Positions 1-9,112 of a stretch of DNA of 64,000 nucleotides are shown one piece after another; within the stretch, counting starts at the first letter, position 1, and each line of letters begins with the position of its first letter. Origin of the DNA: Methylocystis sp. L43 (lineage in GTDB: Bacteria; Pseudomonadota; Alphaproteobacteria; Rhizobiales; Beijerinckiaceae); contig NZ_JADNRA010000034.1 in NCBI RefSeq assembly GCF_015709525.1, forward strand, positions 242,408-306,407, in the 5' to 3' direction. Made by a program: the position numbers and the translations under genes. Under the pieces are notes generated by a model. That model ran no database searches and was not told the DNA's origin. It saw only the letters and a program-made list of their open reading frames with translations.

Positions 1-22
1 GACGGGCGCTCGCGCGCCCGTC
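1..22 (-). terminator. Hairpin downstream of hdeD-like gene
   Basis: Nine-base inverted repeat (1-9 with 14-22, arm GACGGGCGC) around a TCGC loop, just after the stop of the leftward HdeD-like gene. Position suits a Rho-independent terminator, but a following T tract would lie outside the window. Confidence 0.45.
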
Positions 23-29
23 CAGACGC

Positions 30-608
30 TTAAAGCAGAGCGCCTTCCGAGATCGCCCGAAGGCCAAAGCCGAGAGCGATGATTCCCCATCCTTTGAACA
101 GCAAATCGATGCCCAGGAAGGTTCCGATCGCCCAAAGCCCGGTGAACGGCCAGCCGGTCACCAACAGCGCGCCCAGCAGCAGCGCGACGCCGCCCTGCAG
201 GAGATACATCCACAGACCGTCGATCTGGGAGGTCAGCGCAAAACCGATGACGAGTATGCCTTCGGCGATGAAATAGAAGGCGATGAGAAGCGTGATCGCC
301 TCGGCGCTGATCGCCGGACGCGTCAGCAGCATGATTCCGACGATCGCCAAAAGAACCGCCCAGATGACGTGGACGAAGAAATCTGTCCACAGGCCCGCGG
401 CCGAAAAGGCGAAGATGAGAACCGACACCGCGCTGACGATGAGCAGCGCGCCAAGAAAGCCGACCGCGATGAACGTCGCCATCCTGGCTCGGATGATCGC
501 GAGGATTCCCAGCGCCCCGATCAATATTCCCAGGGCGATGACCCAGCCCCAGTGAACGGCGAGGACATCGGGGGCGCCTGAAACGAAAGAGTCAAACTGT
601 CGCTGCAT
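30..608 (-). CDS. HdeD family membrane protein (DUF308)
   Basis: A 192-residue integral membrane protein made almost entirely of hydrophobic helices (about six), with short polar turns such as LTRPAISAEA between helix pairs. This is the pattern of the HdeD/DUF308 family, named after the E. coli acid-resistance membrane protein; its biochemical role is not established. Length matches the family. The ATG at 608 is followed by a short polar N-terminus ending in HWGW before the first helix. An HdeA-like periplasmic acid-stress protein lies about 10 kb away (10959-11291), not in the same operon. Acid-resistance function is therefore a family-based guess. Confidence 0.85.
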   Translation of the reverse strand: MQRQFDSFVSGAPDVLAVHWGWVIALGILIGALGILAIIRARMATFIAVGFLGALLIVSAVSVLIFAFSAAGLWTDFFVHVIWAVLLAIVGIMLLTRPAISAEAITLLIAFYFIAEGILVIGFALTSQIDGLWMYLLQGGVALLLGALLVTGWPFTGLWAIGTFLGIDLLFKGWGIIALGFGLRAISEGALL

Positions 609-792
609 CTAAGGCTTCCATGGTGAGATGAGGAAAGCGGAATCTTTGCCGATTAGGCGCAAATAGCAAGCCGATAATTGTGACGAGCCGATTTGACGGA
701 TGGTGGCGTTCGGGTCCGCGCCGAAATCTCGAATGGCGGACTTCGGCCGCCCTCGTCGGTCGCCATCCGGCCTCCGCCCCCTGAGCAGCCCT

Positions 793-1785
793 TCAACGCC
801 CTTCGCTGTCGAGATGCGCCATCTGCGCCTCGGCGTAGCGCGCTCCGGCGACGCAGGACGCGAGATTCTCCAGGGCGGAAAGCTCCTCGCGATCGAGCGT
901 CAGAGCGAGCGCGCCGAGCGATTCGGCGAGCCTGTCGCGCCGCCGCGCGCCAATGAGCGGCACGACGTCGTCGCCGCGCGACAAAACCCAGGCGATGGCG
1001 ACCTGCGCGACCGTTGCGCCCCTGGCGTCGGCGATGCGCTTGATTTCGTTGACGAGCGCCAAATTCTTTTCGAGATTTTCGCCCTGAAAGCGCGGAATGC
1101 TCGCGCGAAAATCTCCTCTTCCCGCGTGCGCGCCGGCTTGCCAGTGGCCGCTGATCAGGCCCCGCGACAAGACGCCATAGGCGGTGAGGCCGATCCCGAG
1201 CGCGCGGCACGTCGGAAGGATCGATTTTTCGATCCCGCGCGAAACCAGCGAATATTCAATCTGCAGATCGGCGATTGCATGTACGGCGGCCGCGCGGCGG
1301 ATCGTCTCCGCTCCGACTTCCGAGAGTCCGATAAACCGCACATGGCCCGCCTTGACCATGTCGGCGATGGCGCCGACAGTCTCCTCGATCGGCACGCTCG
1401 GATCGAGACGCGCCGGACGATAGATGTCGAGATGATCGACGCCAAGCCGCTTCAGACTATAGGCGAGCGACGTCTTCACGGCGGACGGCCGCCCATCAAA
1501 TCCGATCCAGTTTCCGTCCGGATCGCGCTGGGCGCCGAATTTGACGCTGAGAATCGCCGCATCGCGCGGGCGGCTGCGCAAGGCCTCCGCAATCAGCAGT
1601 TCATTGTCGCCCATGCCGTAGAAATCGCCGGTGTCGAGCAAGGTGACGCCAGCGTCGAGAGCGGCGTGAATGGTGGCGACGGCTTCCGCGCGATCCGACG
1701 CGCCATAGAAGGCCGACATGCCCATGCAGCCAAGGCCGATAGCAGATACGATGGGGCCGTTCGCGCCCAGCCGGCGAGTGATCAT
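793..1785 (-). CDS. Aldo/keto reductase
   Basis: A 330-residue NADPH-dependent TIM-barrel oxidoreductase. It has the N-terminal signature SAIGLGCMGMS, DTGDFYG with the catalytic Asp and Tyr, and SVKFG with the Lys. Where most family members have the fourth tetrad residue His (YxxHRxD) this protein reads IYRPARLD, so the His is replaced; a subgroup with this YRPAR motif is known, and its substrates are poorly defined. The start at 1785 is preferred over the longer frame because AAGAGG lies a few bases upstream and the protein then begins MITRRLG, as in relatives. It is monocistronic and divergent from the MBL-fold gene. Confidence 0.9.
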   Translation of the reverse strand: MITRRLGANGPIVSAIGLGCMGMSAFYGASDRAEAVATIHAALDAGVTLLDTGDFYGMGDNELLIAEALRSRPRDAAILSVKFGAQRDPDGNWIGFDGRPSAVKTSLAYSLKRLGVDHLDIYRPARLDPSVPIEETVGAIADMVKAGHVRFIGLSEVGAETIRRAAAVHAIADLQIEYSLVSRGIEKSILPTCRALGIGLTAYGVLSRGLISGHWQAGAHAGRGDFRASIPRFQGENLEKNLALVNEIKRIADARGATVAQVAIAWVLSRGDDVVPLIGARRRDRLAESLGALALTLDREELSALENLASCVAGARYAEAQMAHLDSEGR

Positions 1786-1917
1786 CGAGGACCTCTTAAG
1801 ATCTGCCCTCAGGCTCGCGGCTAGAGGGATCGCGAAGCGCAACTATATTCCATCGGCGGCGTCGGGCGCCAGCGCGCATCAGCTTTTGCTTGGCGCGCCA
1901 ATGAGAGCAAGAGAGCC

Positions 1918-2954
1918 GTGCCGCGCCATTTCGACCCCGCGCTGATCAACGATCCGTTTGACGATCCGGGTCTTTACGTCGATCTCGTGTTCGAAAAGCG
2001 GGCGATGCTGTTCGATCTTGGCGATCTTGGGCGGCTATCGCCCCGTAAGATGCTGCGAATCAGCGACGTCTTCGTGACGCATCTGCATATGGATCACTTC
2101 GCGGGCTTCGATCAGCTGCTGCGGCTCTGCTTGGGCGGGAAATGACGCTTGGCGTTCACGGACCGCCGGGGATCATCGACGCGGTGGAGCATAAGCTCAA
2201 AGCCTATTCCTGGAACCTCATCGGCGGCTACGAGGGCAATCTGACATTTCGGGTGACTGAAATGGACGAATCCGGGCGCGCTGCTTCCGCTTCGTTTTCC
2301 GGACGAACGCGGTTTGCGCGGCGCGACGAAGAGAAGAGTCGATCGAGCGAGGGGTTGCTGCTGAAAGAGTCCGGAATGCAGGTTCGCGCCACGACGCTGG
2401 ATCATGGCCTTCCGGTGCTGGCTTTCGCGCTGGAGGAGCGCGCGCATATCAACATTTGGCGCAACAAGCTCGACGCATTGGGTCTCGCCGTGGGCCCATG
2501 GCTGCGGGCGTTTAAAGAGGCGACGCTTCGCGGCGCTGATGACGCGGACCTCATCAAAGTCGCCTGGGCCGATGCGACAGGCGAGGAGCCCAACGCCCTA
2601 CCCTTCGGAATGCTCAAGAAGGAGATCATGAAGATCTCGTCGGGCCGCAAGATCGCCTATGTCGTCGATTGCGCCTACACGGAGCGCAACATCGAACGAA
2701 TCGTAAAGCTCGCGGACGGCGCCGACACGCTCTTCATCGAAGGAGGATTTTTGGAGCGCGACTCTGCCGCCGCGTCCAAGCGGCGACATCTAACGGCGCG
2801 TCAGGCGGGAACGATCGCGCGCCGCGCCGGCGTGAAGCGGCTGGTGACGTTCCACTACTCGCCCCGTTACAAAGGCGAAGGCGTGGAGCTTGCGCGGGAA
2901 GCTCAAGACGCGTTTCTTAGCGCTGAACGTTCGAGAACGGAAAGCAGCCCATGA
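1918..2954 (+). pseudogene. RNase Z-like MBL-fold hydrolase, split by a frameshift
   Basis: Two overlapping frames together form one metallo-beta-lactamase-fold protein of the ribonuclease Z-like group. The first part (GTG 1918 to TGA 2145, 75 residues) has the start [14 protein letters not shown] and the zinc motif HLHMDH. The second part (ATG 2142 to 2954, 270 residues) continues at HGPPGIID and has TLDHG, VVDCAY and the C-terminal FHYSPRY typical of RNase Z relatives. The junction is ATGA, a minus-one shift. Relatives are normally a single chain, so this is either a real frameshift, a sequence error, or a coupled split gene. The downstream aspartic-protease-like gene overlaps its end by four bases. 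Confidence 0.75.
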
Positions 2955-3853
2955 AGCTTGTTCGATCGGCGGGTCTTTTCTTTTTTGCTGCGCTGTTGTT
3001 TTCGTTCGCCGCCGTCGGCGCCGAGAGGAGCCGTTCCGTCATTCCGCTGACAGTGACCGAAGATCAATATTCCGGCGGGCGCATCTACCTGCCGGTCCGC
3101 ATCGGCAATGTCATGGGAAACATGCGCCTTGACACGGGGGCCTCGAGCACGCGCCTCAGGCAGGCGCCCTGGAACAAGGACCTGCCGGTGCTCGGCGCAA
3201 GCCTCTCCACGGGGGCGTCGGGCGCGACGATGGGCTGCGATGAGGTCGAAGCGCAGAATGTCGAACTCGTCGCCGATGAAGGCAACAACATCGCGCGGAC
3301 GAAATATGAGGTCACGCGCTGTCGGGCGAGCGACGCTGACGATCTTTTGGGACTGGATTTTTTCAAAGGCGCACGATTCAGCCTCGACATCGATCGTCGC
3401 GAACTCGTCTTTTTCGGAGACGCGACGGGCAGCGGTCGCCCCAAGCCATTTCGTCGGCTGGGACCCGATAAACGTCTTGTCGGGATCGACCTGCGCTTCG
3501 GCAAGACGGCTGCGATCGGCCTCTTCGACTCAGGCGCGGAAGTCTCGGCCGTCGATCAGCAGTTCATACGCAAGCACAAGGGGCTGTTCACGGCCGTGAA
3601 GGCCAAAGCCCGGGCGAGCGGCGTCGGCGGAAAACGCATTTCCTTGAAGGTCTACAAAATCAAGTCGCTTGATCTGGGCGAAGGCGGCGTCCTGCGCGAC
3701 CTCTACGCGATCTCCTACGACTTCGGCGCCTTGCGCGCCGCGCTAGGCCGCGATGTTTCTTTCCTGATCGGCTACAATCTCATCCGGAGATTTGCCTGGG
3801 ACTTTGATTTTCGCGCGCCGGATTCGCCGACATGGGACGCGAAGCTGAAATAG
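2951..3853 (+). CDS. Exported retropepsin-like aspartic protease family protein
   Basis: A 300-residue protein with a signal peptide (hydrophobic residues 7-22, likely cut after AVGA) and two aspartic-protease motifs, LDTGAS at about residue 60 and FDSGAEVS at about 192. The two half-sites suggest a pepsin-like two-lobe arrangement within one short chain, as in bacterial clan AA proteins; LLGLDFF and FLIGYNLI match the hydrophobic segment that usually follows each active Asp. Substrate unknown; likely periplasmic. The ATG overlaps the end of the RNase Z-like frame (ATGA), so the two are probably translationally coupled. It is convergent with the TonB receptor. Confidence 0.8.
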   Translation: MKLVRSAGLFFFAALLFSFAAVGAERSRSVIPLTVTEDQYSGGRIYLPVRIGNVMGNMRLDTGASSTRLRQAPWNKDLPVLGASLSTGASGATMGCDEVEAQNVELVADEGNNIARTKYEVTRCRASDADDLLGLDFFKGARFSLDIDRRELVFFGDATGSGRPKPFRRLGPDKRLVGIDLRFGKTAAIGLFDSGAEVSAVDQQFIRKHKGLFTAVKAKARASGVGGKRISLKVYKIKSLDLGEGGVLRDLYAISYDFGALRAALGRDVSFLIGYNLIRRFAWDFDFRAPDSPTWDAKLK

Positions 3854-3925
3854 ACGATCGCGCGGCGCGGCGCCGTGCGAGCGCAGCGCAGCCGATATTG
3901 CGGTGCGTCGCAGCGGCGAGCGCGT

Positions 3926-6142
3926 CTAGAAGTTCACTTTCGACGCGAGATAGAAGGTGCGGCCGGGAGACGGATAGCCGTCGGCGAGCACATAATAGTC
4001 ATCGAACGCGTTTCGCACGCCGGCGCTAAATTTGATGTTGTCGCCCGGCGTATAATCGGCGTTGAAGTTCGTGAGACAAAAGGCGCCGGTCCGATAATAC
4101 CAATTGCCGTTTGTTATGGACGTCCAGCGCGCGCCAGCGACTTCGAGGCTCGGCGTCAAGGTCAGCTGGGGAATGGGGCGGTAGCCGGCATAAAGGAACA
4201 TCTTAAAGTCGGGCACCCCCGTCGGCTGAAAATTGACGATTGACGGCGAATAGACCCGCCGTCGAATGAAGGTGACATTGCCGCCGAGCGAGAAATCCTC
4301 GCGCACGAAATAATCCGCCGAGATTTCCGCGCCCCAGAATCTGCCGCCGCCGACGTTCTGAGATTGCGTAACATTGGCGCCGAATTGCGGCGCAGGCACG
4401 CTTTGGATGAGATTGTCGACGAGGCTGTAGAAGACGTCGATCGACACCCGGCTGCCGGGCGCGAAGAGGCTTGACCAGCCGAGATCGAAATTGGTTGCGC
4501 GCTCCGGCATGAGCGCCGGATTGGACGTCGCGCCGCCAAAGCGGGTGCTGAAACGCTCGAAGAGCGTCGGATAGCGGGTCCGACTCGAGCCGTTGAAGTA
4601 GATTCGGTCCGTGTCGTTATAGCGCCAGATGGCTGCGCCCTGATAGTTCGGCGCCTGCACGTCGATAGGCCGATAGTCGATGACGCCCTGCGGAACGGCG
4701 AAGCCTTGCGCCTGGCGCAGATGCCGCCAATCATAGCTGAAGCCCGCAACGATATCGATGTCCTGCCTCGGATGGAATGTGTTCTCCACGGCCGCCGAAT
4801 AGGTATCTTCGATGCTGGAGATCAGCGGCTGAGTGAAGCACGGCACGCTGGTCACACAGCCTGAGCGCGCGCCACGAAAATTCTGCCCGAAATTCTCCTG
4901 CCACTCGGAATGATTGTCGAGGCGATAGAAGAACAGCGCTTTCAGCGTGTCGATGTCGCCGATCTGCGCGCCCGCCTCGACCTCTGCGCCGAGCGCATAA
5001 TCGGCGTATGCGCTGTTGAAAGATCGAGGCAGCGACTGATTGATGAAGGAAGTATCGTCATAGGAGACGAGCGAATTGTCGAACTTGCTCCAATAGCCGC
5101 GCGTCTTCACATAGGCGGCTTCATTGAGCTGAGTTCTCGACAGGAAATAGAGGTTCTGGACCCGCCAATACGGCCATCGCCAGAAGCGCTGCGAGGCGAT
5201 GGGATCGGTCGTATGAAGCGGCGCGCCCTTTTGGCCCTCTTGGCGGCTGAAGCTTAGGGAATATTCGTCGGTCGCATTCGGCGTGAGGCCCACGCGCGCA
5301 TTGACATTGTAGTCTTGCGTATAGGATTGACCGCGCATGCCCGGTCCCTGAGCGAGAGTCGAGCGATAGCTCGCGGGCAGCATCCAGCCATCGTAGTTCT
5401 GGAAAGTGCCGCTGAGCTGCGCGTAGTAGAGATCCTTCTTCGTTCCAGCGAAGCCGTAGGTCATCGGTCCCAGGAATGCGCCGTCGCGACCAAATTCGAA
5501 GCGCGTGCGCCATTCGGCTTCAATCTCTCGAGTCGGTCTGCGCGTCACCAGATTGATCTGGCCGCCCATGCCGCCGGGGCCGTCGAGCACCGAGACATAG
5601 CCCTTGGCGATTTGCACTTCGGCGATGTCGGCGGTCAGAAAGCGCGCGAAATCGAGTCTGTTGTCGACCGGCAGATAAACGCGAACGCCATCGACGGTGA
5701 GCGGAACCTGCCAGCGATCGAAACCGCGCACATAGATATTCTGCTCGTTGCGGGAATTGCCCGAGATCTGACTATTGACGCCCGGCGCGATATTGACCGC
5801 GCTGTCGAGCGTCGGGCGCGCAAAGGTCTCCATCTGTCTGTTGGTGATGGTGTAGCCGCCGAAGGCGTCGGTATGCTGACTGGGCGTCGGACCATTGTCG
5901 GTTTTTGCCGACGGGACCCACGCGAGGGGCGGAGCGCCTGCCCCGCCGGCGCCGGCTCCGGGCTGAGCGACCCTGGTCGGGACTCCAAGACGACGTTCCC
6001 CGACTTTAATCTGGCCGAGCTCGAAAGCCTTCGGCGCGCGCACTTCGATCGGCGGCAGCGGCGTCTGCGCGTTCATAGGAGTTGATAGCGCGAGAAGAAC
6101 GCCGCCTGAAATCGCCGTCGTCGTCAGCAGCCTGGTCATCAT
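3926..6142 (-). CDS. TonB-dependent outer membrane receptor
   Basis: A 738-residue outer membrane beta-barrel receptor. The start at 6142 (not the longer frame) gives a clean signal peptide ending STPMNA, with a GGGGG stretch upstream. The plug domain is visible (DSAVNIAPGVNSQISG, NIYVRGFD, VLDGPGGMGGQINLVTRRP), then a long barrel ending SKVNF, whose C-terminal Phe is the usual barrel assembly signal. It imports a large or scarce ligand using TonB energy. It is last in a leftward operon after a solute-binding protein and a di-heme cytochrome, which suggests metal or metal-complex uptake. The ligand cannot be read from sequence. Confidence 0.93.
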   Translation of the reverse strand: MMTRLLTTTAISGGVLLALSTPMNAQTPLPPIEVRAPKAFELGQIKVGERRLGVPTRVAQPGAGAGGAGAPPLAWVPSAKTDNGPTPSQHTDAFGGYTITNRQMETFARPTLDSAVNIAPGVNSQISGNSRNEQNIYVRGFDRWQVPLTVDGVRVYLPVDNRLDFARFLTADIAEVQIAKGYVSVLDGPGGMGGQINLVTRRPTREIEAEWRTRFEFGRDGAFLGPMTYGFAGTKKDLYYAQLSGTFQNYDGWMLPASYRSTLAQGPGMRGQSYTQDYNVNARVGLTPNATDEYSLSFSRQEGQKGAPLHTTDPIASQRFWRWPYWRVQNLYFLSRTQLNEAAYVKTRGYWSKFDNSLVSYDDTSFINQSLPRSFNSAYADYALGAEVEAGAQIGDIDTLKALFFYRLDNHSEWQENFGQNFRGARSGCVTSVPCFTQPLISSIEDTYSAAVENTFHPRQDIDIVAGFSYDWRHLRQAQGFAVPQGVIDYRPIDVQAPNYQGAAIWRYNDTDRIYFNGSSRTRYPTLFERFSTRFGGATSNPALMPERATNFDLGWSSLFAPGSRVSIDVFYSLVDNLIQSVPAPQFGANVTQSQNVGGGRFWGAEISADYFVREDFSLGGNVTFIRRRVYSPSIVNFQPTGVPDFKMFLYAGYRPIPQLTLTPSLEVAGARWTSITNGNWYYRTGAFCLTNFNADYTPGDNIKFSAGVRNAFDDYYVLADGYPSPGRTFYLASKVNF

Positions 6143-6156
6143 TGCCCCCGTGAACG

Positions 6157-7455
6157 TCAAAGAGAGTTGAGGAAAGCGAGCAGCGCGTCGCGCTGGCGTT
6201 CGGGAAGATTGCGGAAGGCGTCGGCGGAGGATTGCGCTTCGCCGCCGTGCCAGAGGATCGCCTCGACGAGCGTGCGCGCCCTGCCGTCGTGCAGAAAATC
6301 GGCGCCGTCTCCGCCTTTGCCGGCGAGGCCCAGTCCCCACAGCGGCGGCGTGCGCCAGTCCCTTGGACCGGCTTCGAAGTCTTCGCGGCCGTCGGCGAGC
6401 CCCTCGCCCATGTCGTGCAGCAGAAGGTCGGTGTAGGGATGAATTTCGACGCCGGTGAGCGCAGGCTGCAGCGAGAAATCCGCAACATGCAGCGCATCGC
6501 GATGGCAGTTCGAACAGCCGATCTCATGGAACAGAACTTCGCCGTCCTTGACGCGCGGGTCGTCGAGATTGCGGCGCGCTGGAGGGGCAAGCGCGCGGAT
6601 GTAATTGACGACCGCGTCGAGCTGGGCGTCGGTCAATTCCGGCGTCGAAGCGCCGCGACGGCGTTCGCTGCGAGTCGGCGCGCAGCTCTCGACAGGAAAC
6701 AGCGATGAGGTGACCCCGATGTCTTCGACGAAGGCGTTGGCGATCTGCTGCTTGAGATTTGGCTGATTGGCTTTGAGCCCGAAGCGGCCGAGCGTTCTCT
6801 GGCCGGTCTCAACGCTGAAGACGAAATTCGGTCTGCCCGCACCGGCGAGAATTTCGGCGTCGGCCACCGACTCCAGCAAACCCAGGCCAAAGACCGGCGG
6901 CGCATTGCGCAGCGACGTCTTCGTCTCGGGCCCGAGCGGACCGTAAGCGAGATTGCGAAAGGAGAGCGTCGGTCGACGAAGCCTTACTGTCTTGCCATCG
7001 GAGAGCGCCACATCGAATTCGGCGTAGTCGACGACCGCCTGGCCTTCGCCAGCGACGCCGGGCACGCCTTCGGGATTGAGCTGAGCGCCGTAATCAGGAT
7101 GAACGCGCGGTCCGCCATGCGCGTCCTTTCCCTCGACGCTCAGCCTCGCCGCCATCGTGCGCGCTACGCCATTTTCGCTGTCTGGCGCGGCGCCCCGACC
7201 ATTCTTGACGTGGCAGGCGATGCAGGAAAGTCGATTATAGAGCGGACCAAGACCGACAAAGTCTGGATGGTCCTGCGACGGTCCGATGACCCAGGCCTGG
7301 CGGAAAATGCCGCTCCCCTTGCGAAAGCTCGCGGCATGTTCGCCGTCCAATCCTTCAATCGGCTGGATGAAGGCTTCGGTGTCAGGGCCGCTCGTCTCGT
7401 AACGTGCGGCGCCCGCGAGCATCGCGGCGCACAGAAGGACGCCGAAGCGTTTCAT
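6157..7455 (-). CDS. Di-heme cytochrome c, DHOR/DUF1111 family
   Basis: A 432-residue exported cytochrome with a signal peptide at 1-17 and two heme c motifs, CIACH (78-82) and CSNCH (314-318). The C-terminal half (TPELTDAQLDAVVNYI, GEVLFHEIGCSNCH, LLLHDMGEGLADG, LHDGRARTLVEAILWHGGEA) is the signature of the di-heme oxidoreductase/putative peroxidase family DUF1111. Such proteins often sit beside TonB receptors and iron-regulated periplasmic proteins. The ATG at 7455 overlaps the stop of the solute-binding protein by four bases. In this operon it may oxidise or reduce a metal or its ligand in the periplasm; that is inference. Confidence 0.92.
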   Translation of the reverse strand: MKRFGVLLCAAMLAGAARYETSGPDTEAFIQPIEGLDGEHAASFRKGSGIFRQAWVIGPSQDHPDFVGLGPLYNRLSCIACHVKNGRGAAPDSENGVARTMAARLSVEGKDAHGGPRVHPDYGAQLNPEGVPGVAGEGQAVVDYAEFDVALSDGKTVRLRRPTLSFRNLAYGPLGPETKTSLRNAPPVFGLGLLESVADAEILAGAGRPNFVFSVETGQRTLGRFGLKANQPNLKQQIANAFVEDIGVTSSLFPVESCAPTRSERRRGASTPELTDAQLDAVVNYIRALAPPARRNLDDPRVKDGEVLFHEIGCSNCHRDALHVADFSLQPALTGVEIHPYTDLLLHDMGEGLADGREDFEAGPRDWRTPPLWGLGLAGKGGDGADFLHDGRARTLVEAILWHGGEAQSSADAFRNLPERQRDALLAFLNSL

Positions 7456-8753
7456 GGCGCGGGCTCCAGGCCTTTGACGAGCTCGCGCGCCTGTCGCCGC
7501 GCCGCGGCGATCTCCTCGCGCCATTCTGCGATTTGCTGCGGATCGATGGCGTCGCGACGTGGGAAGCGCTCAAGAAAGGCGGTTGCGCGCGCGTCGCTTT
7601 CGGAAACCGGAATGAAGCCGGCGAATCTCTTCGCTTCGCCCAGCGCCGCCACGGCCTTTGCGTCGGAGCCGAACTTTTTCTCGGCGTCGTGGATCTTGCG
7701 CCACAGTTCGGCGCTCTCGGCATGGTCTTCGACGATCGCGAGATCGAAGAGCAGCGTGATCAGCGGGGGCCGGCGGCGGCCGATCTCCGAATCGTAGTCG
7801 AGAAGCGTCGACGCGGGCAGCGCAAAGGGGTTCGCAAAGCCCTGCGGCGCGCTCTGATAGGCGTCGGGTCGCGCCGGATGCCGGCGGCTGTCGCGCTCCA
7901 TCATCAACCGCTGGCCGTCCGTCGACAGCAGGAAGTCGATGAAGGCCTGCGCGGCGGCGACATGCTCGGAGCCGGCGGTCATCGCGACATGGGCGGGCAG
8001 AAACGCCGTGCGATCGGGATAGATCATCTCGACCGACGCGCCATTGGCTTTAGCGATCTCGGCGATGAAATCAATCGTCAGCGCGAGCGCCGCTTTGCCT
8101 TCGCGCACAGAGGCCGTCGGCGCGAATCCGGAATCGAGCAGCGTCGCCTCGCCGGCCATCTCGCCAAGAAGACGCCAACCTGCGTCCCAACCTTCGCTCT
8201 GCAGAATGATGTCATAGAGCGCAGGCGAAAAGCCGACCTTTGAGGCGATCGGCATGGCGAGCTGGCGCGCATATTCGGGCGACGCGAGGTCGCGCCAGCG
8301 TCGCGGCGCGGAAAGGCCAGTTGCGGCCAGCGCGCTTGGATTCGCGACAACCCCATAGCCGGCGACGTCATAGGCTTCGTAGAGGCCGGCGGGATCGGAC
8401 AATGGCTGCTGGCCGAGCCGGCCGGGAAGCGCGGCGCGGTCGACCGTTATCTTGCGAAACGCGCCACGGTCGCGAAGCAGCGCGAAATTCGCCGGCGCCG
8501 GCGCCCAATAGACATCCGCGCCCCCTTGTCCGGGCTTGGCGAGTTCGACAAGCGCGTCGCGGGACTGTTTCCAGACGAACTGAACGTGGATTTGCGGATG
8601 GCCGCGCTCGAACTCCCGCTCATAGCGGGTCGTCAGTTCTTCCGGAAAGCTGGTGACGACGGTGATCGTCTCATTGGCCGACGCGCCGGACGGCGGAGCA
8701 CATAGAAGGCTGAAAAAGCTTGCGAATGCAGCGACGGCGACAGCGCGGATCAT
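7452..8753 (-). CDS. Periplasmic solute-binding protein (iron-type ABC family)
   Basis: A 433-residue exported binding protein with a signal peptide (MIRAVAVAAFASFFSLL, cut near ASA), then TVVTSFPEELTTRYEREFE, and the body of a class-II solute-binding protein of the FbpA/FutA type (VYWAPAPANFALLRDRG, AGYGVVANP, WRDLASPEYA, FLLSTDGQRLMM). The last hundred residues form an extra, charged region rich in R, E and A. No cognate permease or ATPase is in the window, which is unusual; it may hand its ligand to another system. First gene of the operon with the di-heme protein and TonB receptor, directly behind a palindromic AT-rich region. Confidence 0.88.
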   Translation of the reverse strand: MIRAVAVAAFASFFSLLCAPPSGASANETITVVTSFPEELTTRYEREFERGHPQIHVQFVWKQSRDALVELAKPGQGGADVYWAPAPANFALLRDRGAFRKITVDRAALPGRLGQQPLSDPAGLYEAYDVAGYGVVANPSALAATGLSAPRRWRDLASPEYARQLAMPIASKVGFSPALYDIILQSEGWDAGWRLLGEMAGEATLLDSGFAPTASVREGKAALALTIDFIAEIAKANGASVEMIYPDRTAFLPAHVAMTAGSEHVAAAQAFIDFLLSTDGQRLMMERDSRRHPARPDAYQSAPQGFANPFALPASTLLDYDSEIGRRRPPLITLLFDLAIVEDHAESAELWRKIHDAEKKFGSDAKAVAALGEAKRFAGFIPVSESDARATAFLERFPRRDAIDPQQIAEWREEIAAARRQARELVKGLEPAP

Positions 8754-9112
8754 GTGATCGATAACCGTTATGTAGTTAGCTTACATAGTGCTTGACTACA
8801 AACGAGCGGTACAAAAGTCAATGTTAGAACTTTAAGCAGCGCATGATCAGTACATGTGCAAAACTGTATGGACATATCGATATTGATATGTTTTCAGATG
8901 ACATAGCGCTATTAATCAAAAATGGTTAGATATTTCAACATGATGAACGGAATCATTTCAGCGTCGTTTGCTGTTTGTTCGTTTTTGTTGACTTCAATAC
9001 AAAATGCGCGAAACGCGGAGTCTCCCGTCGCCTGGCCGGCGCCGAATTCCCTGAAACGCAAAGGCCTGCGACTTGGCGCGTCATTTGCTGAAAAGGCGCC
9101 GGAGGGCGCCCC
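8754..9112. promoter_or_regulatory. AT-rich divergent control region with palindromes
   Basis: About 360 bases between the leftward solute-binding protein operon and the rightward YqeB-like gene. The part from 8760 to 8930 is conspicuously AT-rich. It holds CGTTATGTA (8766-8774) and TACATAGTG (8782-8790) as a 9-base imperfect inverted repeat with a 7-base spacer, and CATATC/GATATG (8873-8890) with a 6-base spacer. The first resembles CGTTAT...CATAACG ModE operators; a ModE-like gene lies 1.3 kb away. Operator identity is inferred. No convincing gene was seen in this stretch. Confidence 0.5.
9095..9110 (+). promoter_or_regulatory. Hairpin holding the ribosome binding site of the YqeB-like gene
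   Basis: Two GGCGCC blocks (9095-9100 and 9105-9110) can pair as a six-base-pair stem with loop GGAG. The Shine-Dalgarno GGAGG (9101-9105) is in the loop and edge of the stem, and the ATG follows at 9113. Such folding could limit translation; in GC-rich DNA it may also be chance. Confidence 0.35.
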
